Shown: positions 1 through 8,733, numbered from the stretch's first letter. The stretch is 64,000 nucleotides of DNA from JAUYQR01 sp050632395 (GCF_050632395.1 NZ_CP192600.1:3658001-3722000), one strand, 5' to 3'. Made by a program: numbers and translations. Notes: a model not told the origin generated them from the sequence alone.

Positions 1-1447
1 CGGGGCGACGCCGGAACAGGAACTGGCCTTCGCGCTCGCCACCGCCTGCGCCGTCCTCGATGACCTCAAGGGCAAAGTCTCGCCCTCCGATTTCCCGATG
101 CTTGCCGGGCGCATCTCGTTCTTCGTCAACGCGGGCATCCGCTTTGTCACCGAACTGTGCAAGATGCGCGCCTTCACCGAGTTGTGGGACGAACTTCTCG
201 CAACCCGCTACGGCATCGCGGATGCGAAGTATCGCCGCTTTCGCTACGGCGTGCAGGTCAACTCGCTGGGCCTCACCGAACAGCAGCCGGAAAACAACGT
301 GACGCGCATCCTTCTGGAAATGCTGGCCGTGACGCTGTCGAAAAACGCCCGCGCCCGCGCCGTCCAGCTTCCCGCCTGGAACGAAGCGCTTGGCCTGCCG
401 CGCCCGTGGGATCAGCAATGGTCGCTCCGCATGCAGCAGATCCTCGCCTATGAAACCGACCTGCTGGAATACGACGACCTTTTCGACGGCAACCCCGCCA
501 TCGACCGCAAGGTGGCCGCCCTGAAAGACGGCGCGCGCGATGAACTCGCGCGGATCGACGCGATGGGCGGTGCCGTCGCCGCCATCGAGCACATGAAATC
601 CCGCCTTGTCGAAGCCAACGCCGAACGCATCGCCCGCATTGAATCGGGCGAAACCACAGTCGTCGGCGTGAACCGCTTCACCACCACCGAACCGTCGCCC
701 CTGACCACCGGCGACGGCCTCATCATGCAGGCCGACCCAAAGGCCGAGGCCGACCAGATCGCCCGCCTTCATGCGTGGCGCGCCACCCGCGACAGCGCCG
801 CCGTGTCCAAGGTGCTCAGCGCCCTTCGTCAAGCCGCCGCAACCGCGCAAAACATCATGCCCGCCTCCATCGCCGCCGCCAAAGCCGGCGTCACCACCGG
901 CGAATGGGCCGCCGTGATCCGCCACGCCTTTGGCGAATACCGTGCCCCCACGGGTGTCTCCCGCGCGCCCTCGAACCGCACCGAAGGGCTGGAGCCGATC
1001 CGCGACGCCGTCGCCACCGTCTCGTCGAAACTTGGCCGCCAACTGACGTTCCTCATGGGCAAGCCCGGCCTCGACGGCCACTCGAACGGCGCCGAACAGA
1101 TCGCCGCCCGCGCCCGCGACTGCGGCATGGCGATCCACTACGCCGGCATCCGCCTGACGCCTGCCGAAATCGTCGCCGCCGCCGAGGCGGAAAACCCCCA
1201 TGTCATCGGCCTTTCCATCCTGTCGGGCAGCCACCTGCCGCTCGTCACCGAAACCCTGCACCAGCTTCGTGCCGCCGGCCTTGGCCACATCCCCCTTGTC
1301 GTCGGCGGCATCATCCCCGACGAAGACGCCACCGCCCTCCGCGCGCTTGGCGTGGCACAGGTCTACACGCCCAAGGATTTCCAGCTGAACCGTATCATGC
1401 TTGATATCGTGGCGCTGGCCGAACCCGGTGCCGTGGCGGCCGAGTGA
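1..1447 (+). CDS. ecm: (2R)-ethylmalonyl-CoA mutase, C-terminal part
   Basis: Coenzyme-B12-dependent mutase converting (2R)-ethylmalonyl-CoA to (2S)-methylsuccinyl-CoA in the ethylmalonyl-CoA pathway of acetate assimilation. The frame is open from the second base of the window, so the start lies upstream and about 480 C-terminal residues are seen. The end of the mutase barrel (NSLGLTEQQPENN) is followed by a B12-binding domain with the DxHxxG-type motif GLDGHSNGAEQ, then GLSILSGSH and VVGGIIPDE. Closely related methylmalonyl-CoA mutases share this layout. The ecm call rests on similarity to the Rhodobacter protein and on the other pathway genes in the window (mch, mcl2-like, prpE). Confidence 0.88.
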   Translation, partial: GATPEQELAFALATACAVLDDLKGKVSPSDFPMLAGRISFFVNAGIRFVTELCKMRAFTELWDELLATRYGIADAKYRRFRYGVQVNSLGLTEQQPENNVTRILLEMLAVTLSKNARARAVQLPAWNEALGLPRPWDQQWSLRMQQILAYETDLLEYDDLFDGNPAIDRKVAALKDGARDELARIDAMGGAVAAIEHMKSRLVEANAERIARIESGETTVVGVNRFTTTEPSPLTTGDGLIMQADPKAEADQIARLHAWRATRDSAAVSKVLSALRQAAATAQNIMPASIAAAKAGVTTGEWAAVIRHAFGEYRAPTGVSRAPSNRTEGLEPIRDAVATVSSKLGRQLTFLMGKPGLDGHSNGAEQIAARARDCGMAIHYAGIRLTPAEIVAAAEAENPHVIGLSILSGSHLPLVTETLHQLRAAGLGHIPLVVGGIIPDEDATALRALGVAQVYTPKDFQLNRIMLDIVALAEPGAVAAE

Positions 1448-1530
1448 TTTTGTCGCGTTTGACGCAGGTCAATCCCTGCCAAGCCTTGACCCGCTACCTT
1501 TCGGGGCATCCGCCACGAAGGAAGCCTCCC

Positions 1531-1884
1531 ATGTTCGACCGTATCCGCGCCCTCCTCGCACATCTTAACGACGTGAGCGAGGTCAACGCTCTCACCGACC
1601 GCGACCTCTCGGATCTCGGGATGAACCGTGATCAGGTGCTCGCCTTCCTGAACATGCCGCAGGACGTGACCGAACGTGTCACCGCGATGGGCGCGATCTT
1701 CGGCATCCCCGAAGCCGCGCTGAAGCGTGACCACGCGCAATGGGTCGATCTTCTCACCACCTGCGGCCAATGCGCCGACAGGGGCCGTTGCGCCGCACAT
1801 CTCGCCCGCGGCAAGGACAAAGCCGGGGCGACCTTCTGCCCGAACGTCCCCACCTTCGACGACCTCGCCGCCAGAGCCGCCTGA
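1531..1884 (+). CDS. DUF6455 family protein
   Basis: Small cytosolic protein of 117 residues. The start at 1531 (MFDRIRALLAHL) is preferred over the in-frame ATG that overlaps ecm, because GAAGGAAG lies just upstream and the family starts at this point. The N-terminus is helical (VNALTDRDLSDLGMNRDQV). The C-terminal half has a cysteine cluster, TCGQCADRGRC, and a later TFCPN, which could bind a metal or Fe-S centre (inference). DUF6455 proteins are common in Rhodobacterales and have no assigned function. It follows ecm by 83 bases on the same strand and could be co-transcribed with it. Confidence 0.75.
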   Translation: MFDRIRALLAHLNDVSEVNALTDRDLSDLGMNRDQVLAFLNMPQDVTERVTAMGAIFGIPEAALKRDHAQWVDLLTTCGQCADRGRCAAHLARGKDKAGATFCPNVPTFDDLAARAA

Positions 1885-1961
1885 CCCCTCGCCGGCCGCC
1901 CGTTTTCAACCTTGCCCGCCTGCGCAGGACGGCCCATTAATGGTGCCGGTGTCTGGCTTGG

Positions 1962-2002
1962 TGCCATACGCGTGCCATACGCTTGCCAGACACAAGGCAG
2001 AC
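1962..2002. promoter_or_regulatory. array of 11-bp direct repeats upstream of deoD
   Basis: Four consecutive 11-bp units run TGCCATACGCG, TGCCATACGCT, TGCCAGACACA, then a degenerate AGGCAGACC. The array ends about 55 bases before the deoD ATG. A matching array lies upstream of lpd (29048-29088). A conserved 7-mer plus a 4-bp spacer with 11-bp period is the arrangement bound by OmpR/PhoB-type winged-helix response regulators. The identity of the regulator is inference. Confidence 0.6.
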
Positions 2003-2056
2003 CAGAAAACAACGGGAAATCAGGCAATTAACCCTGATACCGGCAGCGAGGAAGAA

Positions 2057-2761
2057 ATGACCGTCCACATCGGTGCGAAACCCGGCGAGATCGCCGAAAC
2101 CGTCCTCATGCCGGGCGACCCCTACCGCGCCCGCTGGGCCGCAGAGACCTTCCTCAAGGACGCGGTGCTGGTGAACGAGGTGCGCGGGATGCTCGGCTAC
2201 ACCGGCACCTGGAACGGCCACCGCGTCACCATCCACGGCTCTGGCATGGGGATGCCGTCGCTGTCGATTTACGCCAACGAACTGATCCGCGACTACGGCG
2301 CCAAGACCTTGATCCGCATAGGGTCTGCGGGCGCGCTGCCCGCCCACGTCAACGTCCGCGACATCATCCTCGCGCAAACCTGCTCCACCCTCGGCTCGCC
2401 CTCACGGTCGATCTTCAAGGAACTGAGCTTTGCCCCCTGCGCCGATTTCGGCCTCCTTCGCGCCGCCTACAACGCCGCGCGCGACAACGGCACAACCACC
2501 CATGTCGGCGGCATCTACTCCTCCGATACCTTCTACGACGAACGCCCCGACCTCTGGCAGGAACTCACCCGCCACGGTTGCCTCGGCGTCGAGATGGAGG
2601 CGGCAGAGCTTTACATGGTCGCCGCCCGCCAAGGCGCCCGCGCCCTCGCCATCCTCACCGTCTCCGACCACATCGCCACCGGCGAGGCGCTACCCTCGGA
2701 CCAGCGCGAACGATCCTTCGGCGCGATGGTCGAGATTGCGCTGAAAGCCGCCTTCACCTGA
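2057..2761 (+). CDS. deoD: purine-nucleoside phosphorylase (DeoD type)
   Basis: Phosphorolysis of purine (deoxy)nucleosides to base and (deoxy)ribose-1-phosphate in nucleoside salvage. The 234 residues match the usual DeoD length. Family signatures are visible: AETVLMPGDPYRARW near the N-terminus, GSGMGMPSLSIYANEL, RIGSAGAL (phosphate/ribose site), GVEMEAAELY and the late TVSDHIATGE with the catalytic Asp. The ATG at 2057 has a GAGGAA ribosome site just upstream; a long in-frame extension upstream is non-coding. The gene stands alone here, while deoA, deoB, add, cdd and upp form an operon about 41 kb away. Confidence 0.93.
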   Translation: MTVHIGAKPGEIAETVLMPGDPYRARWAAETFLKDAVLVNEVRGMLGYTGTWNGHRVTIHGSGMGMPSLSIYANELIRDYGAKTLIRIGSAGALPAHVNVRDIILAQTCSTLGSPSRSIFKELSFAPCADFGLLRAAYNAARDNGTTTHVGGIYSSDTFYDERPDLWQELTRHGCLGVEMEAAELYMVAARQGARALAILTVSDHIATGEALPSDQRERSFGAMVEIALKAAFT

Positions 2762-2827
2762 AGCGAAGGCTGGTTCCCGCAGCCAAACAGCCTATATCGG
2801 GCATAGCCCTAACCGATTGGTCCGATT

Positions 2828-3763
2828 ATGAAAGCTGCCCGTATCCACGCCTATGGCGCGTCCTCCGAAATTCGCATCGAAGACGCGCCTTTGCCCGCCC
2901 TGAACGATGACGACGTGCTGATCCGGGTCGTTGCCACCTCGGTAAACCCGGTCGACTGGAAGATCCGCAAGGGCTACCTCAAGGCCTTCATCCCCTACGA
3001 GATGCCGCTCATCATGGGCTGGGATGTCTCGGGTGTGGTTGAAAAAACCGGCTCCGCCGTGACCCGGTTCAAGCCGGGCGACGCCGTCTATTCCCGCCCC
3101 GACATCGCCCGCAACGGTGCCTATGCCGAATACGTCGCCGTGCGCGAATCCGAGATCGCGTTCAAGCCCACCACCATCAGCCATGTCGAGGCCGCAAGCC
3201 TGCCCCTCGTTTCCATCACCGCATGGGAGGCGCTGTTCACCACAGCCAACCTGACGGCGGGCCAGCGCGTCCTGATCCACGCTGGCGCCGGCGGCGTCGG
3301 CTCCATCGCCGTGCAACTTGCCCGCGCCAAGGGCGCTCACGTCACCGCCACAGCCTCCGGCCCCAAATCCGCCCTCGTCCGCTCGCTCGGCGCAGACGAG
3401 GTGATCGACTACCACGCGCAGGATTTTGCCAACGTCGCCAAAGACATGGATGTCGTTTTCGACACCATCGGCGGCGAGGTTCAGGAAAAGTCCTGGGGTG
3501 TTCTGAAACCCGGCGGGATGCTGGTGTCAATCACCAACCGCCCCTCCGAAGACCGCGCCAAGGCGATGGGCAAACGCGCCGGATACGTCTTCATCGGCCC
3601 GAATGCCGCGATCCTGAACGACCTCGGCCAGATGGTCGACCTTGGCCAGGTCCGCCCGCTCATCGCCGCTGAATTCGGCCTGAACGACACCGCAAAGGCA
3701 CAAGACCTCAGCGAAACCGGACGCGCCACCGGCAAGATCGTGATCTACGCGGGCCATCCCTGA
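2828..3763 (+). CDS. NADP-dependent medium-chain (quinone-type) oxidoreductase
   Basis: A 311-residue member of the medium-chain dehydrogenase/reductase superfamily, zinc-independent quinone oxidoreductase branch. An N-terminal GroES-like domain (SVNPVDWKIRKGY, MGWDVSGVVEKTG, FKPGDAVYS) is followed by a Rossmann domain with the nucleotide motif HAGAGGVGSIAVQLA. No zinc-ligand Cys cluster is seen. Expected role: NADPH-dependent reduction of quinones or activated alkenes; the substrate is unknown. The gene is monocistronic in appearance. Its last 19 bases overlap the 3' end of the convergent LysR gene. Confidence 0.82.
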   Translation: MKAARIHAYGASSEIRIEDAPLPALNDDDVLIRVVATSVNPVDWKIRKGYLKAFIPYEMPLIMGWDVSGVVEKTGSAVTRFKPGDAVYSRPDIARNGAYAEYVAVRESEIAFKPTTISHVEAASLPLVSITAWEALFTTANLTAGQRVLIHAGAGGVGSIAVQLARAKGAHVTATASGPKSALVRSLGADEVIDYHAQDFANVAKDMDVVFDTIGGEVQEKSWGVLKPGGMLVSITNRPSEDRAKAMGKRAGYVFIGPNAAILNDLGQMVDLGQVRPLIAAEFGLNDTAKAQDLSETGRATGKIVIYAGHP

Positions 3764-4623
3764 CCCAGCAGAAACGCCGCCACCCGCTGCACCGCAGTCC
3801 CCGGTCGCAGCGGGCGCGCCGACCATAGCCGCAAGCCCCGCGCCAGCGTCACCCGCGTGCCAAACGGGGCCACCAGCGCCCCCCGCGCCATGTGCCCCGC
3901 CACCAGCGCCTCATGCCCCATCAGCACGCCCGCGCCCCCGGCCGCCTCTTCCACCGCCAGCGCATATAGCGAAAACACCGGCCCGCGCGGTACGAACCGC
4001 TGCCCCGGCATCGCGTCCGCAGCCCAGACCGCCCAATCCTCGGCCCAACTTGCGTCTTGCAGGCACGCCACCCCGGCCAGATCCTCCGGCTGCCGCAATC
4101 GCGCCGCAAGTCCAGGGGCACAAACGGGAAAAATCACCTCTGGCGCCACCAGCGTGCCGCTTGTCCCGGGAAAAAGGCTCAGGTCATACGAAGCGCGCTT
4201 CAGGTTGGGCGGCGCTTCCATCGCGGTGATCGACACTGCGATTTCGGGTGCGATCGCCCTCAGATTCGGCAATCTTGGCGACAGCCACAACTGCGCAAGC
4301 GCTGGAAGCGTGGCGATATGCACAGTCGCCGGCGCCGCCTCGGCCCGCAATACCTGCACGGCACCCGCCATCGCATCGAACGCCGCCACGAAGCCCGGCA
4401 ACGCCCGCGCGCCCACCGCCGTCAGCCGTACGCCCCGCGCCGCCCGCTCGAACAAGGCCGCACCCAGCGCCGCTTCCAGCCCCTTGACCTGCGCCGTCAC
4501 GGCCCCCGGCGTCACACCCAACTCCACTGCCGCCGCCGCAAAACTTTCCAGCCGCGCCGCCGCCTCAAAGGCACGCAGCGCGCTTAACGGCAGGTCTTTC
4601 GGGCGGGGTGGTGCGACGGCCAA
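3745..4623 (-). CDS. LysR family transcriptional regulator (GcvA-like)
   Basis: DNA-binding regulator with an N-terminal winged helix-turn-helix (PLSALRAFEAAARLESFAAA, then GVTPGAVTAQVKGLEAALGA) and a C-terminal periplasmic-binding-fold effector domain. The RPKDLPLSALRAFEAAAR opening is typical of the GcvA-like branch. No in-frame ATG is available. A TTG at 4623 with GAGG five bases upstream is preferred to the upstream TTG at 4659. The gene diverges from the SHMT-like gene at 4719, the classic LysR arrangement, so that gene is the likely target. The 3' end overlaps the convergent oxidoreductase gene by 19 bases. Confidence 0.82.
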   Translation of the reverse strand: MAVAPPRPKDLPLSALRAFEAAARLESFAAAAVELGVTPGAVTAQVKGLEAALGAALFERAARGVRLTAVGARALPGFVAAFDAMAGAVQVLRAEAAPATVHIATLPALAQLWLSPRLPNLRAIAPEIAVSITAMEAPPNLKRASYDLSLFPGTSGTLVAPEVIFPVCAPGLAARLRQPEDLAGVACLQDASWAEDWAVWAADAMPGQRFVPRGPVFSLYALAVEEAAGGAGVLMGHEALVAGHMARGALVAPFGTRVTLARGLRLWSARPLRPGTAVQRVAAFLLGQGWPA

Positions 4624-4669
4624 ATCAGCCTCAAGATTTCTAACCCTAGCTTTCCGCAAAACTGATTTG
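4621..4669. promoter_or_regulatory. inverted repeat between divergent lysR and SHMT-like genes
   Basis: Eight-base arms CAAATCAG (4621-4628) and CTGATTTG (4662-4669) face each other with centres 41 bp apart in the lysR/SHMT-like divergent promoter region. The distance fits paired LysR-type recognition and activation sites, but neither arm has the classic T-N11-A form, so the operator role is inference. Confidence 0.4.
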
Positions 4670-4718
4670 CAGGCAACCCCGCCTGCATGTCTTCTGCGCC
4701 AAAGAACAGGAGATCACG

Positions 4719-6038
4719 ATGCCCCACCTCGCCCCGCGCCCTTGGGTTCCCGCCACCTGCGAAACCCTGATCCAGCGCATCGCAAATGAGACCGCTGCCG
4801 CCTCCCGGACCGTCGCCGCACGGATCCAAACCCTGATCGAGGCGAACCTGCAGATCCACGATCGTGATTGCTTCAACCTCAACCCAGCCACCAACGTGAT
4901 GAACCCCCGCGCCGAAGCCGCCCTCGCCCGCGGCCTCGGCTCACGCCCCTCACTCGGCTATCCCGGTGACAAATACGAGATGGGGCTCGAGGCGATCGAA
5001 GAGATCGAGGTCATCACCGCCGAACTTGCCGCCGAAATCTTCCATGCGAAATACGCCGAAATCCGCGTCGGCTCGGGTGCCTTGGCCAACCTCTACGGCT
5101 TCATGGCCCTCACCAAACCCGGCGATGCAATCATCGCACCGCCCCCGTCCGTTGGGGGCCACGTCACCCACCACGCCGCCGGATGCGCCGGCCTCTACGG
5201 CCTCGTTAGCCACCCCGCTCCGGTTGATTCCGACGGCTACACTATTGATCTTACGGCACTCCGTACCCTCGCCCACAGCGTGAAACCGAAGCTCATCACC
5301 ATCGGCGGCAGCCTCAACCTCTTCCCCCATCCCGTCGCCGAAATACGCGCGATAGCCGACGAAGTGGGTGCCCATGTCCTCTTCGACGCAGCCCACCAGT
5401 GCGGCATGATCGCCGGCGGCATCTTCCCCGACCCGCTCACCATGGGCGCACATCTGATGACGATGAGCACCTACAAATCCCTCGGCGGCCCCGCCGGCGG
5501 ATTGATCGTCACCAACGACGCCAGCATTGCCGAACGGCTGGATCATATCGCCTACCCCGGGATGACCGCCAACTTCGACGCCGGTAAATCCGCAGCCCTT
5601 GCGCTCACCCTCCTCGACTGGCGCGACCATGGCCGCGCCTATGCGCAAGCGATGGCCACCCTTTCTCGCGCGCTGGCCAAAGAGCTTGCCGCCCTTGGCC
5701 TTCCCGTCTTCGCCGCGGACAGGGGCGCCACCCAATCCCACCAGTTCGCCATCGAGGCAGCAGCCTTCGGCGGTGGGCAGACCGCGTCCAAGACCCTGCG
5801 CCGCGCCGGTTTCCTCGCCTGCGGCATCGGCCTGCCCATCGCCGAGGTGGCGGGCGACCTGAACGGCCTGCGCATCGGCACTCCCGAACTGGTCCGCCGC
5901 GGCGTCACCCCCGCCGATGCCCCGGTCCTCGCCGCCCTCATCGCCGAAGGTCTGCGCTCCAACGCGCCCGAAACCGTCGCCCCCCGCACCAAGGCATTCC
6001 GTGCCCGCTTCCAGGGACTGCACTACATCACCCCTTGA
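4719..6038 (+). CDS. SHMT-like PLP-dependent enzyme (divergent paralogue)
   Basis: A 439-residue fold-type I PLP enzyme resembling serine hydroxymethyltransferase but clearly not the housekeeping copy, which is at 56714. Conserved landmarks: LGYPGDKYEMG in place of the usual YPGKRYYGG, VRVGSGALANLYGF-like segment, LFDAAHQCGMIAGG, and the PLP-lysine region MSTYKSLGGPAGG, where Tyr replaces the usual His before the Lys. The IELIASEN-type segment is replaced by FNLNPATNVMNP. Possible activities are alpha-methylserine hydroxymethyltransferase, a beta-hydroxy-amino-acid aldolase or a methyltransferase partner; none can be proven here. AGGAG precedes the ATG. A LysR gene is divergent upstream. Confidence 0.75.
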   Translation: MPHLAPRPWVPATCETLIQRIANETAAASRTVAARIQTLIEANLQIHDRDCFNLNPATNVMNPRAEAALARGLGSRPSLGYPGDKYEMGLEAIEEIEVITAELAAEIFHAKYAEIRVGSGALANLYGFMALTKPGDAIIAPPPSVGGHVTHHAAGCAGLYGLVSHPAPVDSDGYTIDLTALRTLAHSVKPKLITIGGSLNLFPHPVAEIRAIADEVGAHVLFDAAHQCGMIAGGIFPDPLTMGAHLMTMSTYKSLGGPAGGLIVTNDASIAERLDHIAYPGMTANFDAGKSAALALTLLDWRDHGRAYAQAMATLSRALAKELAALGLPVFAADRGATQSHQFAIEAAAFGGGQTASKTLRRAGFLACGIGLPIAEVAGDLNGLRIGTPELVRRGVTPADAPVLAALIAEGLRSNAPETVAPRTKAFRARFQGLHYITP

Positions 6039-6088
6039 CCTCGCCGCCGCCCCGGCTTCACCTGCCCGCCAAACGACAAGGAGCCGTC

Positions 6089-7072
6089 ATGCAGCAACGT
6101 CAACTCGGAGCCGGTGGTCCCATGGTGTCGGCCATCGGCCTCGGGTGCCTGTCCTTCGGCGGTCTTTTCGGTGCCACGACCGACGACGAAAGCTTGCGTT
6201 GCCTTGACGCAGCCTGGGACCACGGCATCACCTTCCTCGACACGGCCAACATCTATGGCGTGGGCCGGTCCGAAACCGTCGTCGGAGAATGGCTCCGCAC
6301 CCGCAAGCGCCGGCCTGTCATCGCCACCAAGGCGTCCATCGTCCCCGGCCCCGCCCGCCGGATCGACAACTCCGCCCCCCACCTGCGGGCCGAACTGGAA
6401 GGCTCGCTGCGCCGCCTCGGGATCGACCACGTCGACCTCTTCTACATCCATCGCCACGAAGCGGCCCGGCCCATCGAAGAGGTCGCCGAAACCCTCGCCG
6501 CCCTTGTTCGCGAAGGCAAGATCGGCGGCTACGGCATGTCCGAGGTCGCACCCTACACGCTGGAACGCGCCCACGCCGTCCACCCCGTGCGGGCCATCCA
6601 GAACGAATACTCGCTCTGGACGCGCCAACCGGAACTTGGCCTGATCCAGCGCTGCGCCGCTCTCGGCACCGCCTTTATCCCCTTCTCGCCCCTCGCCCGC
6701 GGCGCGCTTGGCCACACGATGCTCGACCCCGCCACCCTGACACCCGGCGAGTTTCGCACCCAGATCCCGCGCTTTTCCGCGGAAAACTGGCCGCGGAACA
6801 AGGCCCGGATCGAGGCATTCCGTGCCTACGCCGCCGACCGAGGCCTCAGCCCTGCCGCGTTGGCCCTCGCCTGGGTGCTGGCGCAAGGCCACCATCTGAT
6901 CCCGATCCCCGGCACCCGCACAGCAGCCCACCTTGCCCATTGGGCCGGTGCCAGCGACATCACCCTCAGCCCCGAAGATCAAAGTGAAATTGCTCGCCTC
7001 CTGCCGATCGGCTGGGCATTTGGCGACCGCTACGACGACGATCAGGCAACCACGGTCGAACGCTACTGCTGA
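6089..7072 (+). CDS. aldo/keto reductase
   Basis: NAD(P)H-dependent oxidoreductase with a TIM barrel, 327 residues. The start at 6089 is chosen because AAGGAG sits nine bases upstream; an earlier in-frame ATG overlaps the previous gene. Catalytic tetrad elements are visible: Asp and Tyr in FLDTANIYGVGRSE, Lys in IATKAS, and His in FYIHRHEAAR. The C-terminal cofactor region reads HLIPIPGTRTAAHLAHW. The GAGGPMVSAIGLGCLSFGG start resembles the YajO/IolS-like group. It is 50 bases from the SHMT-like gene and could form a transcription unit with it; the substrate is unknown. Confidence 0.85.
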   Translation: MQQRQLGAGGPMVSAIGLGCLSFGGLFGATTDDESLRCLDAAWDHGITFLDTANIYGVGRSETVVGEWLRTRKRRPVIATKASIVPGPARRIDNSAPHLRAELEGSLRRLGIDHVDLFYIHRHEAARPIEEVAETLAALVREGKIGGYGMSEVAPYTLERAHAVHPVRAIQNEYSLWTRQPELGLIQRCAALGTAFIPFSPLARGALGHTMLDPATLTPGEFRTQIPRFSAENWPRNKARIEAFRAYAADRGLSPAALALAWVLAQGHHLIPIPGTRTAAHLAHWAGASDITLSPEDQSEIARLLPIGWAFGDRYDDDQATTVERYC

Positions 7073-7121
7073 CCTGCTGCTTGCTCATATCGAAAATCGT
7101 CTCGGGTGGGCCCCGCCGCGC

Positions 7122-7985
7122 TTAAAGCCCGTGGCTCCGGTCGTACGGGTTCGCCCCCGGCGCCACCCAGCCTGCCGGTGCCACCTTGGGTTGGAACACC
7201 TCCACCAGCAGCGGATGGCACCGCGCCTCATCCGAGGAATGCTTGGCCGAACAATCCCCGCCGGGGCAGGCGGACAGCGCGCCCAGCAGGTCGATCTCGG
7301 CGAAGAATTCGATGAAATCGCCGGGACGCACCGGCGAGGCCTTCATGAAATACTGCCCCGTATCGCGCGTGAACCCGGTGCACATGAAGACGTTCAGAAC
7401 GTCATGCACATGGCGTTCGGCTTCATGGAGCGGCAGTCCCGTCCGCCCCGCCAAGGCCCGCGTCAGGTTCGAATGGCAGCAATGGTGATACTGGTCGCCG
7501 CTGGACAACAGTGCATGGGTGTAGGGGTCGCAACGTGTGCCGATTACGTCATGCACCGCCCCACCAAAGGCATCGAACCCGTACCAGTCCAGCGTATCCT
7601 CGGTGATCAGCGCCATCGGCCGCAGATAGGGCAGGCACGACCACATCCGGTCCCCCGCGCTCAGGTGCGTGCCATGCAGCGCCCGTGTCTTGCCCGAAAA
7701 GAACCGCTCGCCCAGATCACCCGCCGCCCACAGGTTCAGATCCCCCACCTGCGGCCCCTCGACCGAGGTGATGCGGAAGTATGACCCTGCCGGCACATCG
7801 AAACACAGCGCCTCGCGCGGCGGCACCAAATGCTCGGATACCCGCTCCCAGCCTTCCCGCGCGGCAAGGAAGGGGCCTAGGTCCGGCCGCCCCAGCCGTT
7901 CCACCGGGTAGCAGATCACCGGCTCCACGGCCTTGCGGTCAGCCGCGTCAGCAGGCGAACGGTGCACGGGGTGGTCCGGCTTCAT
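7122..7985 (-). CDS. DUF1989 (urea carboxylase-associated) family protein
   Basis: A 287-residue cytosolic protein of the DUF1989 family, proteins often found beside urea carboxylase or aminomethyltransferase-like genes. The recognisable core includes ALCFDVPAGSYFRI, QVGDLNLW, THLSAGDRMWSCLPYLRPM, and the conserved C-terminal cysteine motif SACPGGDCS, likely a metal site. No urea carboxylase gene is near, so the usual association is absent. It ends 49 bases from the convergent aldo/keto reductase and sits 12 bases downstream of the ExoD-like gene on the same strand, suggesting co-transcription. The biochemical function is not established. Confidence 0.8.
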   Translation of the reverse strand: MKPDHPVHRSPADAADRKAVEPVICYPVERLGRPDLGPFLAAREGWERVSEHLVPPREALCFDVPAGSYFRITSVEGPQVGDLNLWAAGDLGERFFSGKTRALHGTHLSAGDRMWSCLPYLRPMALITEDTLDWYGFDAFGGAVHDVIGTRCDPYTHALLSSGDQYHHCCHSNLTRALAGRTGLPLHEAERHVHDVLNVFMCTGFTRDTGQYFMKASPVRPGDFIEFFAEIDLLGALSACPGGDCSAKHSSDEARCHPLLVEVFQPKVAPAGWVAPGANPYDRSHGL

Positions 7986-7997
7986 TGGGGCGTCCGA

Positions 7998-8657
7998 TCA
8001 GGTGAAAGCGTTCAGGAACAGAAAGATGATCGCCCGCAGCATCGCATAGATCACGCCATAGGCAACCACGACCGCCACGACCGCCAACACCAGCCCACCG
8101 ATGATCCAGACCCCATCCCGCTCCAGCACCCCCAGCGCGATGATGCAGATGGTGAAGGCCGGCAGCATGTTCCCGAACGGCACCGGCAGCACCAAAACCA
8201 GCGCCAGCACCAGCGCCACCGCGCCCAAGGCGCGCTCCACCACCGGGTCGCTCAGCCACATCAGGCGCGGTCGCAACAGCCGTTCGGCCCGCGCGATCAG
8301 GGGCGACACGCGTTGAATCATCTTGCCAAAGTCGGCGCGGGCCATCGACCGGGCCGCGATAACCTGCGGGAACCACGGCACCCGCCCAAGCATCATCTGC
8401 GTCGCGATGAACAGCAGCGGCAGGCCCAGCAACCCGGACGTGCCCGGCGGCGCTGGCAACACGTTCGGCAGCGCAAAGATCAGCAGCAGCGCACCATAGG
8501 CCCGCAACTGCATCGCCGTCACCAGATCGGAAATCGCGATCCGTTCGCGCGTCTCGTCCCCTGCCAACTCGTCCAGCATCACCGACAGCGGCTTGCGCTC
8601 CGGCTTGGCGCTCCGATGCGAGGGGTTTGGCTCCGCGTCCTGTGGGTCGGGTGTCAT
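7998..8657 (-). CDS. ExoD-like exopolysaccharide synthesis membrane protein
   Basis: Integral inner-membrane protein of 219 residues. The N-terminus is hydrophilic (LSVMLDELAGDETRERIAI), followed by about four hydrophobic segments (YGALLLIFALPNVLP, LLGLPLLFIATQMMLG, ALVLALVLVLPVPFGNMLPA and the C-terminal run). The PxPPGTSGLLGLPLLF-type segment is typical of ExoD (PF06055). Rhizobial ExoD affects exopolysaccharide and alkali tolerance; the role here is unknown. The ATG at 8657 is chosen because AGGAAAG lies six bases upstream; two earlier in-frame ATGs lack a good site. It probably leads a two-gene unit with the DUF1989 gene. Confidence 0.82.
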   Translation of the reverse strand: MTPDPQDAEPNPSHRSAKPERKPLSVMLDELAGDETRERIAISDLVTAMQLRAYGALLLIFALPNVLPAPPGTSGLLGLPLLFIATQMMLGRVPWFPQVIAARSMARADFGKMIQRVSPLIARAERLLRPRLMWLSDPVVERALGAVALVLALVLVLPVPFGNMLPAFTICIIALGVLERDGVWIIGGLVLAVVAVVVAYGVIYAMLRAIIFLFLNAFT

Positions 8658-8733
8658 GCGCAGCTTTCCTGCGGCCATGATGCCGCAAGCGTCAGATGTA
8701 TTCACGCAGAAGCGGCCTGTGAAGGGCCGCGCC

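Noticed and set aside
448..726. Minus-strand ORF within ecm
   Set aside because: Lies opposite the ecm frame, has Ser/Arg-rich composition typical of antisense GC-rich ORFs and no ribosome site or family match.
3745..3763. 19-base overlap of the oxidoreductase and LysR genes as evidence of a wrong call
   Set aside because: Both frames are well supported by family motifs and the overlap is only at the 3' ends, so both genes are kept.
4950..6023. 357-residue minus-strand ORF opposite the SHMT-like gene
   Set aside because: Gly-rich antisense artefact; the plus-strand frame is a clear PLP enzyme.
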